NCBI GenBank assembly: GCA_016291495.1
Contig: JAEEXI010000001.1
Coordinates: 186,001 to 250,000, forward strand
DNA from: Prevotella sp.
GTDB taxonomy: Bacteria > Bacteroidota > Bacteroidia > Bacteroidales > Bacteroidaceae
Length of the DNA: 64,000 nt
Reading direction: 5' to 3'
Shown here piece after piece: positions 7,806 through 18,288 of this stretch. Under the pieces are notes generated by a model that was not told where the DNA came from, made no database searches, and saw nothing but the letters and a program-made list of their open reading frames with translations. The position numbers and the translations under genes were made by a program. The number at the start of each line of letters is the position of its first letter. The first letter of the stretch is position 1.

Positions 7806-10800
7806 TTAGAAACTCAAATTGACACCAATCGTCCACTTACGCAGGTTCGGATACTTGCCGTAAGCTCCAGCCATGGGACTCATGAACTTATCGGGATACG
7901 GGTTGTAGAAATTAAGAAGATTCTGACCTGTAATGTTCACACGGATATTCTTGATGCCAATCGACTTGTATAGTTTGTTAGGAATGGTATACGCAATCGT
8001 CAGACGGCTCAAACGAACGGTGGCTGCACTGACGCGCCAGAATGAAGAGGCAACAGAGTTGACACTATATGCAAGGTTCGGATAGTATGCCTCACGATTC
8101 TCTTTCACTAACAGATTGCCATTGTCATCGTAGACGTCCTGATATGCATACATGTTGTCAGGATTCCAGAACGAGGGCATATTGTAGAATTCAATGTTAG
8201 AACCAGAGGCAACACCACGAGCTTCGGCAGGGACGAGCGTGTAACCACCCCAATTAGCTCCCATTTGAGCAGTGAGTGAGATTCCCTTCCATTCAGCGCC
8301 CAGATTGATAGTAAATCCATATGGATTAGTGCGATTAGATAAACATACCTGGTCGTTGTCTGGATCTACGATGCCGTCAGGTCCAGCATACTCTTTGGTC
8401 TCTTGGCTGTATGCGCCACGGACATCCTTGTATATCAACATACCCGGACGAACCTGGTCCTTAGTCATACCCATGTAAGTAGTGATGTTGTGAGCTGCGA
8501 AGTACTCTTCAATATCCTGGAAAGAACGGAACATGCCGATGCACTGCATACCCCAAAGTCCGATGTCTGTGCGTCCGCCATAGACAATCTGACGGTAGAT
8601 GTAGTCATCCTTGAAGTCCATGACCAATACCTCATTATCATGGTAACCTGTATTAAGACCAATCTTGTACTTGAAGTCCTTGCCAATCTTATCACGCCAG
8701 TTAAGGCTAACTTCCCAACCCCAACTGTTCATCTCACCAACGTTAGTCGAAGCCGACGGTGTACCAACGGTAGAGGGTACGTTTTGCTCCAGTTTTAGCA
8801 ACATCTCGCGGTTGCGCTCTTTATAATAATCGACATTGATGCCCAGTCGTCTGTTGAGTACCTGTAAGTCGAAACCGATATTGGTCTTGTAAGACTTGTC
8901 CCAGTGTACATCGCGATTGACGGCTGAGGTGTTCTTGTTGATAGAGAGACGGGTGTTCTTACTTGGATCAATGTTGTTACCCTCACCGAATATGATACTC
9001 TTGTTCTTGTCGAGGGTGTAAATCTGCAACCATTGCCATGGGGCCAAGTTATCACGACCAGTGATACCCCAGCTGACACGAATCTTCAAGAAGTCAATCC
9101 ATTTCAGCCACTTTGTTTTCTGGAACCAAGGCTCCTCACTGATGATCCAACCTGCAGAGATAGCAGGGAAGGTTCCCCAGTAGTTTTCGGGAGCGAACTT
9201 GGTAGAAGCATCCGAACGGAGCAGGAACTCAAACAGATAACGGTCTGCATAGGAGTAGTTGACACGTCCGATGTAGGACAAGGTTCCGCTCTCAGCACGG
9301 TTGAATTGCAACGACTTGTCGCCCTTGGTGGAGTTCGACTGGTGGGTCGAGAAACTGTATGGCTCGTTGGCTTGGCTGAGGTTGAACTCACTCTCTGTTT
9401 CCGACTTCTCTATGGAGAACAAAGCTCCAACGCTGTGCTGTCCGAAAGTACGGTTATAGTTGAAAGTAAGGTTCATCTGATAGTTGTCTGTACGAACCAT
9501 CTGGCGACTACTGTAGTTACCATTGGCATATTCAATGGGGTTGAAATTGCTGTAGTCAAGATAGTCGAATGTAGGATCGTCACCACTGGTCGGCGTATAG
9601 AGGTGACGGCCAGAGCCGTAGCGGCGATTCATAGTGTAGAGCGTGTATGCTGTTCCATACTCGTTAGTCTTGTCTGTGTTGATACTCTTAGAGTATGAGA
9701 ACTTCACTTTCAAACCTTGCAGAATCTTGCTCCAACCGAAGTCGTAGTTTATACTACCACTGATATTGATGGTAGAGGTCATGCTCTTTGAGAAATCACC
9801 ATTATTTTGTAATACTTGGAAGTGATAGTTCTGATTCTGTACACGGGCAGTACCTGATGGACCATAACTGGGTACAGGATAGTCACCTACATACTCAGGC
9901 ATATAGCGAGGACGGGTTAGCATCAAGTTATAGTCTTTTTCGGAATTAGTTCCACCTACTTTCAAAAGCGGCTTTTCCTTATTGCCATAATCACCACTGA
10001 CAGTCAGGTTAGCACCTAACCACTTGCTAATCTTCACATCCACACCAGCGCGGTAGTTCCAACGGTTGTAATCGAGTTTTCCGAGGTTACCTTCCTGATC
10101 GAAATAACTGATACCTGCAAAGTAACTTACTGCATCTGTAGCACCACTGACATTGATAGCGTGACGCTGGGTGAAACCAGTCTCCCAATACTTATCCAGC
10201 AAATCATAATTGAGATGCTTCATTGCCTCTAACTCGTCAACTTGGAATAGTGCTGTTGTAAGGTTTAGATTAGAAAGATTGGTGGGGTCGGCTGCAATTA
10301 CTGAATTATAGAGGCGACCGTAGTCATAAGAACTTAACATACTTGCGCGAGAAACCTCATTGGTAAAACCAAAGGTTCCGCTATATGAAATGGTGGGAGC
10401 CCCTAGCTTACCTTTCTTGGTGGTAACGAGGATAACACCATTAGCGGCACGGGAACCGTAAACGGCTGCAGAAGCATCCTTCAAGACAGAGATACTCTCC
10501 ACCTCAGAGGGATCGAGGTTGTTGAAGGCCTCTTCACCCAAATTGTGAAAGGTACTTCCAACCTTTACGTCATTTGGATAGATGTAGCCGTCGATAACAT
10601 ACAGAGGAGACTGGGCGTTGGAACCAATCTCACCGAGTGAATTGACATCACGGATACGCATGGTGGCATTCTCACCAGGACGGGCATCACCACCACTTAC
10701 GGACAGACCGTTCACCAAACCGCTCAGCGAACTGGCCAAACCGCCGTTTGCCAAATCTTGTACATCGTTCATGTCTACAGTTGCCACAGCACCAGTCAAG

Positions 10801-11144
10801 TGTGCTTTTTTCTGGGTGCCGTAACCTACGACGACAACTTCCTCGAGGGTCTGTTTGTCTTCTTCCAGTTTCACCGTTCCACCGGGAGTCACCGTCTGAG
10901 AGATATAACCAATATAGGTGATGGTCACCTTACCATTCTTAGGAACAGCAATCTTGTAGTTACCATCCATATCGGTAATGGTAGCGGTCTTCTGACCCAC
11001 TACAGTCACCGTAGCACCGATGACAGGCTCACCGAGTTCATCAACTACGGTACCCGTCACTGTCTGATTCTGAGCAAATGCCGACAGTGAGAACAGCGAC
11101 ATGACAAGGCTCAGACATAAGCTGAATATAAACTTCTTATTCAT
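7806..11144 (-). CDS. SusC/RagA family TonB-linked outer-membrane transporter
   Basis: 1112 residues. Signal peptide MNKKFIFSLCLSLVMSLFSLSAFA, then a carboxypeptidase-D-like regulatory domain (VTGTVVDELGEPVIGATV, residues about 28-110), the TonB-box region (EEVVVVGYGTQKKAHLTGAV), plug domain (YVIDGYIYPND, SISVLKDASAAVYGSRAANGVILVTTKKG) and a long 22-strand barrel ending in WTIGVNLSF. It imports oligosaccharides with TonB energy as a complex with the SusD downstream. It does not carry the extra N-terminal anti-sigma-interacting domain of FecA-type members, so the ECF factor nearby may not be its direct partner. Spacing of 24-26 bp to both neighbours supports one operon. Confidence 0.95.
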   Translation of the reverse strand: MNKKFIFSLCLSLVMSLFSLSAFAQNQTVTGTVVDELGEPVIGATVTVVGQKTATITDMDGNYKIAVPKNGKVTITYIGYISQTVTPGGTVKLEEDKQTLEEVVVVGYGTQKKAHLTGAVATVDMNDVQDLANGGLASSLSGLVNGLSVSGGDARPGENATMRIRDVNSLGEIGSNAQSPLYVIDGYIYPNDVKVGSTFHNLGEEAFNNLDPSEVESISVLKDASAAVYGSRAANGVILVTTKKGKLGAPTISYSGTFGFTNEVSRASMLSSYDYGRLYNSVIAADPTNLSNLNLTTALFQVDELEAMKHLNYDLLDKYWETGFTQRHAINVSGATDAVSYFAGISYFDQEGNLGKLDYNRWNYRAGVDVKISKWLGANLTVSGDYGNKEKPLLKVGGTNSEKDYNLMLTRPRYMPEYVGDYPVPSYGPSGTARVQNQNYHFQVLQNNGDFSKSMTSTINISGSINYDFGWSKILQGLKVKFSYSKSINTDKTNEYGTAYTLYTMNRRYGSGRHLYTPTSGDDPTFDYLDYSNFNPIEYANGNYSSRQMVRTDNYQMNLTFNYNRTFGQHSVGALFSIEKSETESEFNLSQANEPYSFSTHQSNSTKGDKSLQFNRAESGTLSYIGRVNYSYADRYLFEFLLRSDASTKFAPENYWGTFPAISAGWIISEEPWFQKTKWLKWIDFLKIRVSWGITGRDNLAPWQWLQIYTLDKNKSIIFGEGNNIDPSKNTRLSINKNTSAVNRDVHWDKSYKTNIGFDLQVLNRRLGINVDYYKERNREMLLKLEQNVPSTVGTPSASTNVGEMNSWGWEVSLNWRDKIGKDFKYKIGLNTGYHDNEVLVMDFKDDYIYRQIVYGGRTDIGLWGMQCIGMFRSFQDIEEYFAAHNITTYMGMTKDQVRPGMLIYKDVRGAYSQETKEYAGPDGIVDPDNDQVCLSNRTNPYGFTINLGAEWKGISLTAQMGANWGGYTLVPAEARGVASGSNIEFYNMPSFWNPDNMYAYQDVYDDNGNLLVKENREAYYPNLAYSVNSVASSFWRVSAATVRLSRLTIAYTIPNKLYKSIGIKNIRVNITGQNLLNFYNPYPDKFMSPMAGAYGKYPNLRKWTIGVNLSF

Positions 11145-11170
11145 AATGTGTCGATTTTTCGTTATTGGGA

Positions 11171-12691
11171 TTAGTCAAGCCAGCGTGGATCACCAATATT
11201 GCAGGAAATAGCACCACTGGGCTTGAAATTCAAACCGTAGTTTGGCAGGGTAAAGTCAATTTCTTTTGACAGGTCATCGACATTGAAGCCGGGATCTTCC
11301 TCCGTACCCCATTTCTCCTTGTCGGTACTGTCCAGTGTTCCAAAGTAAGCCCATAAAGTATTCCTTTCTTTACTGAAGTCATAGGTACAGTTCTGATGGA
11401 AGAATTTCTGCAGACGGAAACAGTCTACGAAGATATTGTCATAATAGGTGATGACATACTTGGCCTGCTGTGGTGTTCTGTCGGCAAAGTTCTTCTTGTC
11501 GAAGATACGGACGAACGTATTGTTCATGAAGGTACATGATCCGTCAGCTGTTGGGAAAATACGATCAATATCCTTGTTGTTGAAGCGGATGGTAAAGCAC
11601 TTGCTGTTAGATACACAATTGTATATTGTGCTATTACGTACAGTAAGTCCCTTAATACATCCATGATAGAAGTCCTTGCCATCTGGTCCCTTATAAGCAG
11701 AAGAGTATGCAGAGAACACCGAAGCGTTAGCATTATTGCTACCATCGTTTTTCAATTGAATAACGCTATTGAGAACACGAAGGTCATTAATGCCCCAAGG
11801 GTGTGAACCAACACTGAAGAAGCAGTTGGGGACATTCTTGAATGCACACTCCTGAACGATAATAGGATCCATCAGAATGTAACAGTTAGCAGGATTGCCA
11901 CTGTTCTTTCCAGCCCCAATTCCCTGTGCCTCAGCAGACTTTGTTGCGGGAGGCTCTGGAGACATCTCAATGACACCCCACTTGTTGGTCATGGCAGAAC
12001 AGTCGAAGTTGATGAATTTCAGTTTCAGTTGAGATGAGGTGTAGATGACACCGCTTTCACCCATGACTACGATGGGGTGATTGACCTTTGAACCACGCAA
12101 TGTCATCTTGTTGTCCATAAAGTCAATCGGACCGTTGCAGGTGTATGTGGCACCAGCCTCCAACTCAAAGGCCTGTTCGTCCTCACTTTCAGTCATGTTC
12201 GCCTTGATGAATTCTGCAATGTCATTACCAACAGGAATTACTTTGGCATCAATCATTGTAGAGTAGGGACAAACGGTAGCCTCAGTAGCATCTGTGTTAT
12301 TCAACTTCTTATTGCCCAACGTCCTGACACTAACCATGTATTTGGTGTCCTCTGCCTTGGGAAATGTAAATGTAACACCATCAAGGACACCCTGAACAAG
12401 TTCAACAGGATTGTTAGGATCATCCACGTTGTAAGCAGCATACTCATAGCCACTGGCTCCTAGTACAGCTTTCCATGTCACAACGATGCTCTCGGTGCCA
12501 TCGGAATTCGTTCGTGAGCTGAAGTTGTCCTTCGTCAATTCGGGCGATGTCATCTGAGTGTTTGTTACAGAACTGACAAACGTCTCCTCTTCGAAACCAT
12601 CTTTAGCGCACGATGTAAGGAAGAGTGCACTTGCTCCAAGTAGAGCTAATGTGCAAATCTTACTGTACGAAAATAAATGATTTTTTTTCAT
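11171..12691 (-). CDS. Surface lipoprotein with Fn3-like and DUF4957/DUF5123-like beta-helix domains
   Basis: 506 residues, signal peptide and lipobox ending at Cys28 (LFLTSCAK). Residues about 40-130 resemble a fibronectin-type module (SIVVTWKAVLGASGYEYAAY). Residues about 185-410 look like a right-handed beta-helix (MTLRGSKVNHPIVVMGESGV, LKLKFINFDCS, GLTVRNSTIYNC), and the tail (NYGLNFKPSGAISCNIGDPRW) is typical of DUF5123. It probably binds or cleaves polysaccharide at the cell surface, in the place where SusE/F-type proteins are usually found. Unusually it precedes susC instead of following susD. No catalytic residues can be named. Confidence 0.75.
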   Translation of the reverse strand: MKKNHLFSYSKICTLALLGASALFLTSCAKDGFEEETFVSSVTNTQMTSPELTKDNFSSRTNSDGTESIVVTWKAVLGASGYEYAAYNVDDPNNPVELVQGVLDGVTFTFPKAEDTKYMVSVRTLGNKKLNNTDATEATVCPYSTMIDAKVIPVGNDIAEFIKANMTESEDEQAFELEAGATYTCNGPIDFMDNKMTLRGSKVNHPIVVMGESGVIYTSSQLKLKFINFDCSAMTNKWGVIEMSPEPPATKSAEAQGIGAGKNSGNPANCYILMDPIIVQECAFKNVPNCFFSVGSHPWGINDLRVLNSVIQLKNDGSNNANASVFSAYSSAYKGPDGKDFYHGCIKGLTVRNSTIYNCVSNSKCFTIRFNNKDIDRIFPTADGSCTFMNNTFVRIFDKKNFADRTPQQAKYVITYYDNIFVDCFRLQKFFHQNCTYDFSKERNTLWAYFGTLDSTDKEKWGTEEDPGFNVDDLSKEIDFTLPNYGLNFKPSGAISCNIGDPRWLD

Positions 12692-12784
12692 AAGCAGTTT
12701 CTTAAGTTAATATTAATATTTTATAGTAGTTGTTGTTTGTCTATATCTTAAAAGACGTTATTTTGTTTGAAAAGTAATCAAAGA

Positions 12785-13804
12785 TTACCCAAAATGTACC
12801 AAGATACGGAAAACTTTACCCGGATTGGCTGCCCATTGCTCCATAGCGGTGGTGGCTCCTTCTGGTTCTACTTCGTTACTGATTAGGCGGTCGACAGGAC
12901 AGGTCCCACGCTCCAGGTAGTGGATAACAGCACGGAAATCGCTGGGCTGGGCATTGCGTGAGCCACGGATGTCGAGTTCTTTCTGCACAAAGTATTTGGT
13001 CTGGAACGATACTTCCGATTTAGCATAGCCGATGCATACCACACGACCAGTGAAGGCAACTTCATTGATTGCCATCTGGTAGGTAGGGATGCTGCCTACG
13101 GCCTCGATGACGACATCCGGTCCGAAACCAGAAGTCATTTCCATGAGGCGGGCGTGGACATCCTCCGTCTTGGTATTGACGGCAAAAGTGGCTCCCATCT
13201 GTTTGGCAAGAGCGAGTTTCTCGTCGTCAATGTCGGCAGCGATAACGGTGGCACCACGCTGTGCAGCACGTACAACAGCTCCCATACCGACCATACCACA
13301 ACCAATCACCATGACGACATCGATGTCAGTCACCTGTGCACGACTGACGGCATGGAATCCTACACTCATCGGCTCTATTAGGGCAGAGGTGCGAGCAGAT
13401 AACTGTCCGGCGGAGATGACTTTCACCCAGGGCAGTGAGATATATTCGCACATGGCACCCCAGCGTTGTACACCAAGGGTTTCGTTATGCTCGCAGGCAT
13501 TCACCCTGCCGTTGCGGCAGGAGGCACATTTGCCACAGTTAGTGTAAGGATTGACAGTAACGGTCATGCCCGGTTTTAGTCCTTCCGGAACATTCTTGCC
13601 TACCTTGACAATCTCGGCTCCCACCTCATGACCGGGTACCACAGGCATCTTCACCATTGGATTACCGCCCCGGAATGTATTCAGGTCGCTACCACAAAAG
13701 CCTACATACTTCATTTTCAAAAGCACTTCATCGTCACCCATCTGGGGTTCGGCGATGTCGATAACCTTCATCACGGAAGGTTCGGTTATTTGTATCGCTT
13801 TCAT
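12785..13804 (-). CDS. Zinc-dependent medium-chain alcohol dehydrogenase family protein
   Basis: 339 residues. Catalytic zinc ligands are visible at Cys37 (FCGSD) and His59-Glu60 (PGHE). The structural zinc site is Cys90, 93, 96, 104 (CGKCASC...C) and the NAD(P) motif is GCGMVG at 168-173. The family oxidises sugar alcohols and sugars (sorbitol/threonine/galactitol dehydrogenase-like). It lies at the end of the fucose catabolic genes, 24 bp after the mutarotase, so a substrate such as a fucose-derived keto-acid, lactaldehyde or a fuculose product is likely. Exact substrate is inference. Confidence 0.85.
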   Translation of the reverse strand: MKAIQITEPSVMKVIDIAEPQMGDDEVLLKMKYVGFCGSDLNTFRGGNPMVKMPVVPGHEVGAEIVKVGKNVPEGLKPGMTVTVNPYTNCGKCASCRNGRVNACEHNETLGVQRWGAMCEYISLPWVKVISAGQLSARTSALIEPMSVGFHAVSRAQVTDIDVVMVIGCGMVGMGAVVRAAQRGATVIAADIDDEKLALAKQMGATFAVNTKTEDVHARLMEMTSGFGPDVVIEAVGSIPTYQMAINEVAFTGRVVCIGYAKSEVSFQTKYFVQKELDIRGSRNAQPSDFRAVIHYLERGTCPVDRLISNEVEPEGATTAMEQWAANPGKVFRILVHFG

Positions 13805-13828
13805 ATTATGTAATTAATTATTTGACTC

Positions 13829-14206
13829 CTAATATAAGAAAAACATTCTCTCCATCATCTGCCATTTCTCATCACTGGTCGCTCCCTCACGACACTGTTG
13901 GAACATTGCCATGTAATCTTCCCATTCTTGTTGACGGGGTAGTGTGGCAAGTTGCTTCATCGCAGTGTTCCAATCGAAGTTCAGCGGTGTCTCGACAATC
14001 ATGAACAAACGGTTGCCCAGAATGTATATCTCCATTTCAAGAATTCCCACAGAACGGATGCCGTTAAGAATCTCTTTCCATGCCTCTGGTTCACTATGCC
14101 GACGACGATACTCGGCAATCAACTGCGGATTGTCCTTCAGATCCATCGTCTGGCAATAGCGCTTGACGGGCTGCTTGTATTCTTTGACTTGATAGCCTTC
14201 TGTCAT
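13829..14206 (-). CDS. L-rhamnose mutarotase (RhaM/DUF718) family protein, probable L-fucose mutarotase
   Basis: 125 residues, the usual size for the RhaM dimeric alpha-beta barrel family. The frame has characteristic segments RYCQTMDLKDNPQLIAEYRRRH, PEAWKEILNGIRSVGI, EIYILGNRLFMIVE and a C-terminal WQMMERMFFL. These enzymes interconvert anomers of 6-deoxyhexoses. Its start overlaps the stop of fucP by 4 bp (ATGA), so translation is coupled. With fucI and fucP next to it, it probably supplies the right L-fucose anomer to the isomerase. Confidence 0.85.
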   Translation of the reverse strand: MTEGYQVKEYKQPVKRYCQTMDLKDNPQLIAEYRRRHSEPEAWKEILNGIRSVGILEMEIYILGNRLFMIVETPLNFDWNTAMKQLATLPRQQEWEDYMAMFQQCREGATSDEKWQMMERMFFLY

Positions 14207-15525
14207 AAGCTTCTGTATTTGTGCATTCTATATCCATAGACTGTTACGATTAGGAAACAGATGAATGGCAGGATAAATGAGGCGTTGGTTGCCGGGAAAG
14301 ATTCAAGCACAGTCTTCTGGTCGATAATCATAGCCTGTAGCGGGGGAAGTACTGAACCTCCAAGAATGGCCATAATCAGACCTGCAGCTCCGAACTTAGC
14401 ATCATCACCAAGTCCGTCGAGGGCGATGCCATAGATGGTGGGGAACATGAGTGACATACAGCCGCTGACACATACTAGACAGTAGATGCCTATTCGGTTT
14501 TGGAAAAGGATGACACCCACCGTGAAGATCATGGCAAGTATGCCGAAGATAGCAAGTAACTTGGCTGGTTTCAGGTATTTCATCAGGTAGGTGGCAATAA
14601 AACGGGAACAGATAAAGAAAATCATAGCATAGATATTGAAGCGTTGTGATAACACTTCTGCAGACTGTTCATCCATACCTTCCGCCATAAACACACGTGT
14701 ACCATACTGTATGATAAACGTCCAGCACATAATCTGTGCACCGACGTAGAAGAACTGGGCAATCACTCCTTCACGGTAGTATTTTAGTGAGAAGATTCGT
14801 TTCAGAGTTGACCAGAATTGGATGTCATGACTTTGGTCACCGTTTTTAGGCATCTTGGATAAGAGGATGACTAGAAACATCGCTACGATGACCAGTCCTA
14901 TTATTAAATAAGGTGATATCAGAATACTGAGGTCTGCATCTTTCATTGCCTCAAACTCTACGTCTCCTAACAAGGCTCGTTCGTCACTGCTCATTGGATT
15001 CAGTTTTGCCTGAATGAAGTTCATGGCGACAAACATACCGATAATGGAACCGCAGGGGTTAAAGCATTGAGCCATGTTCAATCGACGGGTGGCTGTCTCC
15101 TCTGGTCCCATGGTAAGGATATATGGATTACAACTTGTCTCCAAAAAGGATAGTCCGCAAGTCATGATGAAATAGGCAATCAGGAAACAGCCGTATACCC
15201 CAATGCTTTTTGACGGAAAGAACAATAAGGCACCTGTTGCATATAGTCCCAGTCCCATCAGTACGCCAGCCTTATAGCTGTATTTCCGGATAAAGATAGC
15301 AGCGGGAAATGCCATACAGAAATAGCCTCCGTAGAAGGCAACCTGTACCAACGTCCCGTCTGTTACGCTCATTCGGAAAATCTTGGAGAAAGCCTTCACC
15401 ATCGGATTGGTAATATCGTTGGCGAATCCCCATAGCGCGAAACAGAAGGTAACAAGGATAAACGGAATGAGATAGTTCACTCCATCCTTGGAGATTAATG
15501 ATTTCTTTTCTTCCATATACCTCAT
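14203..15525 (-). CDS. fucP: L-fucose:H+ symporter permease
   Basis: 440 residues with about 12 hydrophobic membrane segments, a major facilitator of the FucP/GluP branch. Landmarks are [29 protein letters not shown] in the first two helices, the segment [36 protein letters not shown] and the second-half [19 protein letters not shown]. It carries L-fucose across the inner membrane. It overlaps both neighbours by 4 bp, between fucI and the mutarotase. FucP is the main assignment because of fucI next door; related glucose/galactose permeases have the same fold. Confidence 0.9.
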   Translation of the reverse strand: MRYMEEKKSLISKDGVNYLIPFILVTFCFALWGFANDITNPMVKAFSKIFRMSVTDGTLVQVAFYGGYFCMAFPAAIFIRKYSYKAGVLMGLGLYATGALLFFPSKSIGVYGCFLIAYFIMTCGLSFLETSCNPYILTMGPEETATRRLNMAQCFNPCGSIIGMFVAMNFIQAKLNPMSSDERALLGDVEFEAMKDADLSILISPYLIIGLVIVAMFLVILLSKMPKNGDQSHDIQFWSTLKRIFSLKYYREGVIAQFFYVGAQIMCWTFIIQYGTRVFMAEGMDEQSAEVLSQRFNIYAMIFFICSRFIATYLMKYLKPAKLLAIFGILAMIFTVGVILFQNRIGIYCLVCVSGCMSLMFPTIYGIALDGLGDDAKFGAAGLIMAILGGSVLPPLQAMIIDQKTVLESFPATNASFILPFICFLIVTVYGYRMHKYRSL

Positions 15526-17342
15526 TTATATATTGGACCGAAATTCTGACAGGCACGATAGTCGGCGCCTTCTTTGTCCATACCGAATGCGTTCCAGCAC
15601 GAAGGACGGAAGATGTCCTTGTCGGCAATATTGTGCATACAGACAGGGATGCGGAGCATAGCGCAAAGCGTAATCAGGTCGGCACCTACATGTCCATAGC
15701 AGATGGCTCCGTGATTGGCTCCCCAGTTGTTCATGACAGAATAGACGTCCTTGAAGGCATCCTTCGTGGGATCCAGACGTGGAGCAAACCATGTGGTAGG
15801 CCATGTGGGGTCTGTGCGCTTGTCCAGGATATCGTGGGTCTTGGGGTCGAGCTCTACGGTCCAACCCTCAGCCAGTTGCAATACAGGACCCAAGCCTGCT
15901 ACGAGGTTCAGGCGCAGCATCGTCATAGGCATACCACCCTTTGTGACGAAATGTGACGAGTAGCCACCACCGCGGAAGTAGTCGCGATCAGCTGGCATCC
16001 ATGAGGTAGCCTTCAGACATGCCTCCATATCTTCGTTCTTCATCTCCCAGAAGGGCTTGATGGTAGGATTGCCGTCCTTGTCGCTCATGGCACCTGTGGC
16101 ATCAAGGGTAGTAGCACCACTATTGATGAGGTGGATGAAACCACCAGCGGCTGCACCACTCAGGTCAGTACCAGTGACGCGCTTGACAGCCTCTGGGCTC
16201 CAATAGGTGCGGATGTCGCTGAACATCACACCACGATTGGTTAACAAGTGGCCTAACAACATTGACATACCATTCAGGAAGTCGTTCTCTGTAGCCAGAG
16301 TGTAAGCCTCGCGTGGACCGTTCCAGTCGAACGATGTACACATCATCGACTCTGGGAAGTCGAAGTTGGGCTTGTAGTCCGTCCACTGACGCTGTCCCTG
16401 GACACCAGCAGCAATGGCGTTGTGTCCGATAGCCTCTTCCTTATAACCCATCTCCAGCAGCTTTTCAGAACCCTGCATCAGGTCGCGGATAATCATCATG
16501 TTCTTAACGGTAAACTCCCAGTCCTCGTCCTTCTCCTGACGATTCTTGCCTTTGCCCTTACCATTAAAGGTGGTCATAGGCACGCCAGGGAATAAGGGAC
16601 GATCCTCGTTATAGTCGTGACCTTCGTTGGGCTTGCAGTATTTCTCTACCCACTTCATGGCCTTCTCAAACTCTTCCTTGTCGTAGATACCAAAATCGAC
16701 GCGACGGAGAATCTCCACCAGCGATACATACTCTGTACGCATGCCTAAGTATTGCTGTAGGAAGTCAGCATTGACGATACTTCCAGCGATACCCATACAG
16801 GTGTTGCCCAACGACAGATAGCTCTTACCACGCATGGTGGCGACAGCCTGAGCGGCACGGGCAAAGCGCAGAATCTTTTCAGCCACATCCTCAGGAATGG
16901 TGTTGTCGTCCAAGTCCTGTACGTCGTGACCATAAATGCCATAGGCGGGCAAACCTTTCTGGGCATGTGCTGCAAGAACAGCAGCCAGATAGACGGCACC
17001 TGGACGCTCCGTTCCGTTGAAGCCCCAGACAGCCTTGGGGTAGTAGGGGTTCATGTCCATCGTCTCAGAACCATAGCACCAGCAAGAAGTAACGGTGATG
17101 GTAGAACCGACACCCTCACGCTCGAATTTCTCAGCGCAGGCTGCAGACTCACCCACACGACCAATGGTAGTGTCGCTGATGACACATTCTACTTTGGATC
17201 CATCGCCATTGCGAAGATTGCTCTCAATTAGGTTCTTTACTGCATTAGCCAATGCCATGGTCTTTTCCTCAAGACCTTCGCGGATACCTCCCTGACGACC
17301 ATCAATGGTGGGGCGGATACCAATTTTAGGATAGTTTGTCAT
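15522..17342 (-). CDS. fucI: L-fucose isomerase
   Basis: 606 residues, close to the 591 of the Escherichia coli enzyme. The N-terminus ([32 protein letters not shown]) is the hallmark of FucI. Other diagnostic parts are [31 protein letters not shown], the active-site region [24 protein letters not shown] and [13 protein letters not shown]. It converts L-fucose to L-fuculose (also D-arabinose to D-ribulose) with Mn2+ in the cytoplasm. It is encoded 31 bp after the amidohydrolase and overlaps fucP by 4 bp. No fuculokinase or fuculose-phosphate aldolase is present in the window. Confidence 0.97.
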   Translation of the reverse strand: MTNYPKIGIRPTIDGRQGGIREGLEEKTMALANAVKNLIESNLRNGDGSKVECVISDTTIGRVGESAACAEKFEREGVGSTITVTSCWCYGSETMDMNPYYPKAVWGFNGTERPGAVYLAAVLAAHAQKGLPAYGIYGHDVQDLDDNTIPEDVAEKILRFARAAQAVATMRGKSYLSLGNTCMGIAGSIVNADFLQQYLGMRTEYVSLVEILRRVDFGIYDKEEFEKAMKWVEKYCKPNEGHDYNEDRPLFPGVPMTTFNGKGKGKNRQEKDEDWEFTVKNMMIIRDLMQGSEKLLEMGYKEEAIGHNAIAAGVQGQRQWTDYKPNFDFPESMMCTSFDWNGPREAYTLATENDFLNGMSMLLGHLLTNRGVMFSDIRTYWSPEAVKRVTGTDLSGAAAGGFIHLINSGATTLDATGAMSDKDGNPTIKPFWEMKNEDMEACLKATSWMPADRDYFRGGGYSSHFVTKGGMPMTMLRLNLVAGLGPVLQLAEGWTVELDPKTHDILDKRTDPTWPTTWFAPRLDPTKDAFKDVYSVMNNWGANHGAICYGHVGADLITLCAMLRIPVCMHNIADKDIFRPSCWNAFGMDKEGADYRACQNFGPIYK

Positions 17343-17373
17343 ATTTTGTTTGTTTTAGTTTGTTTTTTAGTTT

Positions 17374-18288
17374 TTATTCGCTCATGTTTTTGATATACGG
17401 CAGATGGGGCAACTTGCCAAAACCATAGAATTGCTTAGCGTTCTCGCCAAGGAAGAGCCGTTTGTCATACATTGATAATTCTGTCGTTTTATTGATGAAG
17501 TCGTATGACATTCGATAGGTAATGGCAGTAATGGTGCGTGGATAGTCACTGCCCCACATCAGTTTCTCTATACCCACCAGTTCTGTCGCCTCTTTAATAG
17601 CGCGAACTGCTGAAGGGAAGGGATAAAATTCATCGTTGAAAAGCCAGGTAATACCACCGCTCTCTACATAGACGTTTTCATGGCGGGCCAATTTGATTTG
17701 CGACAACCATCCTGGACGTGTCACCATACCGAAATGACCAATGGCAATCTTCAACTTTGGACACTCTTGGATGATTTCCTCCATCTGTCCCACTTGGGCG
17801 TCTCCGTCCATCAGTTCGATACCGAGAATTTTCCCTTTTTGTTCCAACAGATGCATCATCTGTATCATCTCGTCGTTTAGGAAATGTTGCGGTAATCGGG
17901 CTGCTGGAACTTTAATGCCTTTAAAATCCTTGATAAGTTCCTCTGCCTGTTTCAAAAATCCAGGTTTGCGATAGTCGGCCATACCGAATGTAAAGAACCT
18001 GTCCGGATAGCGGCGTTCTACCTGCTTCAGATAATTGTTCTGTAGTCCGTCGATAAACTCCTGCGTAACAACTGCCGCAGCCACTTGTGCATAATCCATA
18101 TTGCTCAGAAAACGCTCTGCCGTGTTCTGACCGTCTGTCATAAAAGGAGGCAACATCTGTCGCTCCTCACCAAAAAATAGTGAGCGACTGCGATTGGGCT
18201 CCAGTTGACAAATCAACTGACCGTCAACCAACGTGTCCTGATTAAGCCACAAATGACTGTGGGCATCGATAATCACGAGTTCTTCCAT
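17374..18288 (-). CDS. Amidohydrolase-2 family metal-dependent hydrolase (fuconolactonase-like)
   Basis: 304 residues with the amidohydrolase TIM-barrel signature: IIDAHSHLWL (HxH, residues 7-16), KIAIGHFG (His about 184) and MWGSDYPR (Asp about 247). No Lys carboxylation motif is evident, as in the amidohydrolase-2 group that includes L-fucono- and L-rhamnono-lactonases and dicarboxylate lactonases. Its start lies inside the aldo/keto reductase gene (16-bp overlap). A dehydrogenase followed by a lactonase in an operon fits an oxidative sugar route, but a decarboxylase-type function is not excluded. Confidence 0.75.
   Translation of the reverse strand: MEELVIIDAHSHLWLNQDTLVDGQLICQLEPNRSRSLFFGEERQMLPPFMTDGQNTAERFLSNMDYAQVAAAVVTQEFIDGLQNNYLKQVERRYPDRFFTFGMADYRKPGFLKQAEELIKDFKGIKVPAARLPQHFLNDEMIQMMHLLEQKGKILGIELMDGDAQVGQMEEIIQECPKLKIAIGHFGMVTRPGWLSQIKLARHENVYVESGGITWLFNDEFYPFPSAVRAIKEATELVGIEKLMWGSDYPRTITAITYRMSYDFINKTTELSMYDKRLFLGENAKQFYGFGKLPHLPYIKNMSE

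Noticed and set aside
12692..12784. Promoter for the lipoprotein-susC-susD genes
   Set aside because: Only imperfect matches (TACTTTTC, TAATCTTTG) were found, so no promoter was annotated; a regulated start remains possible.
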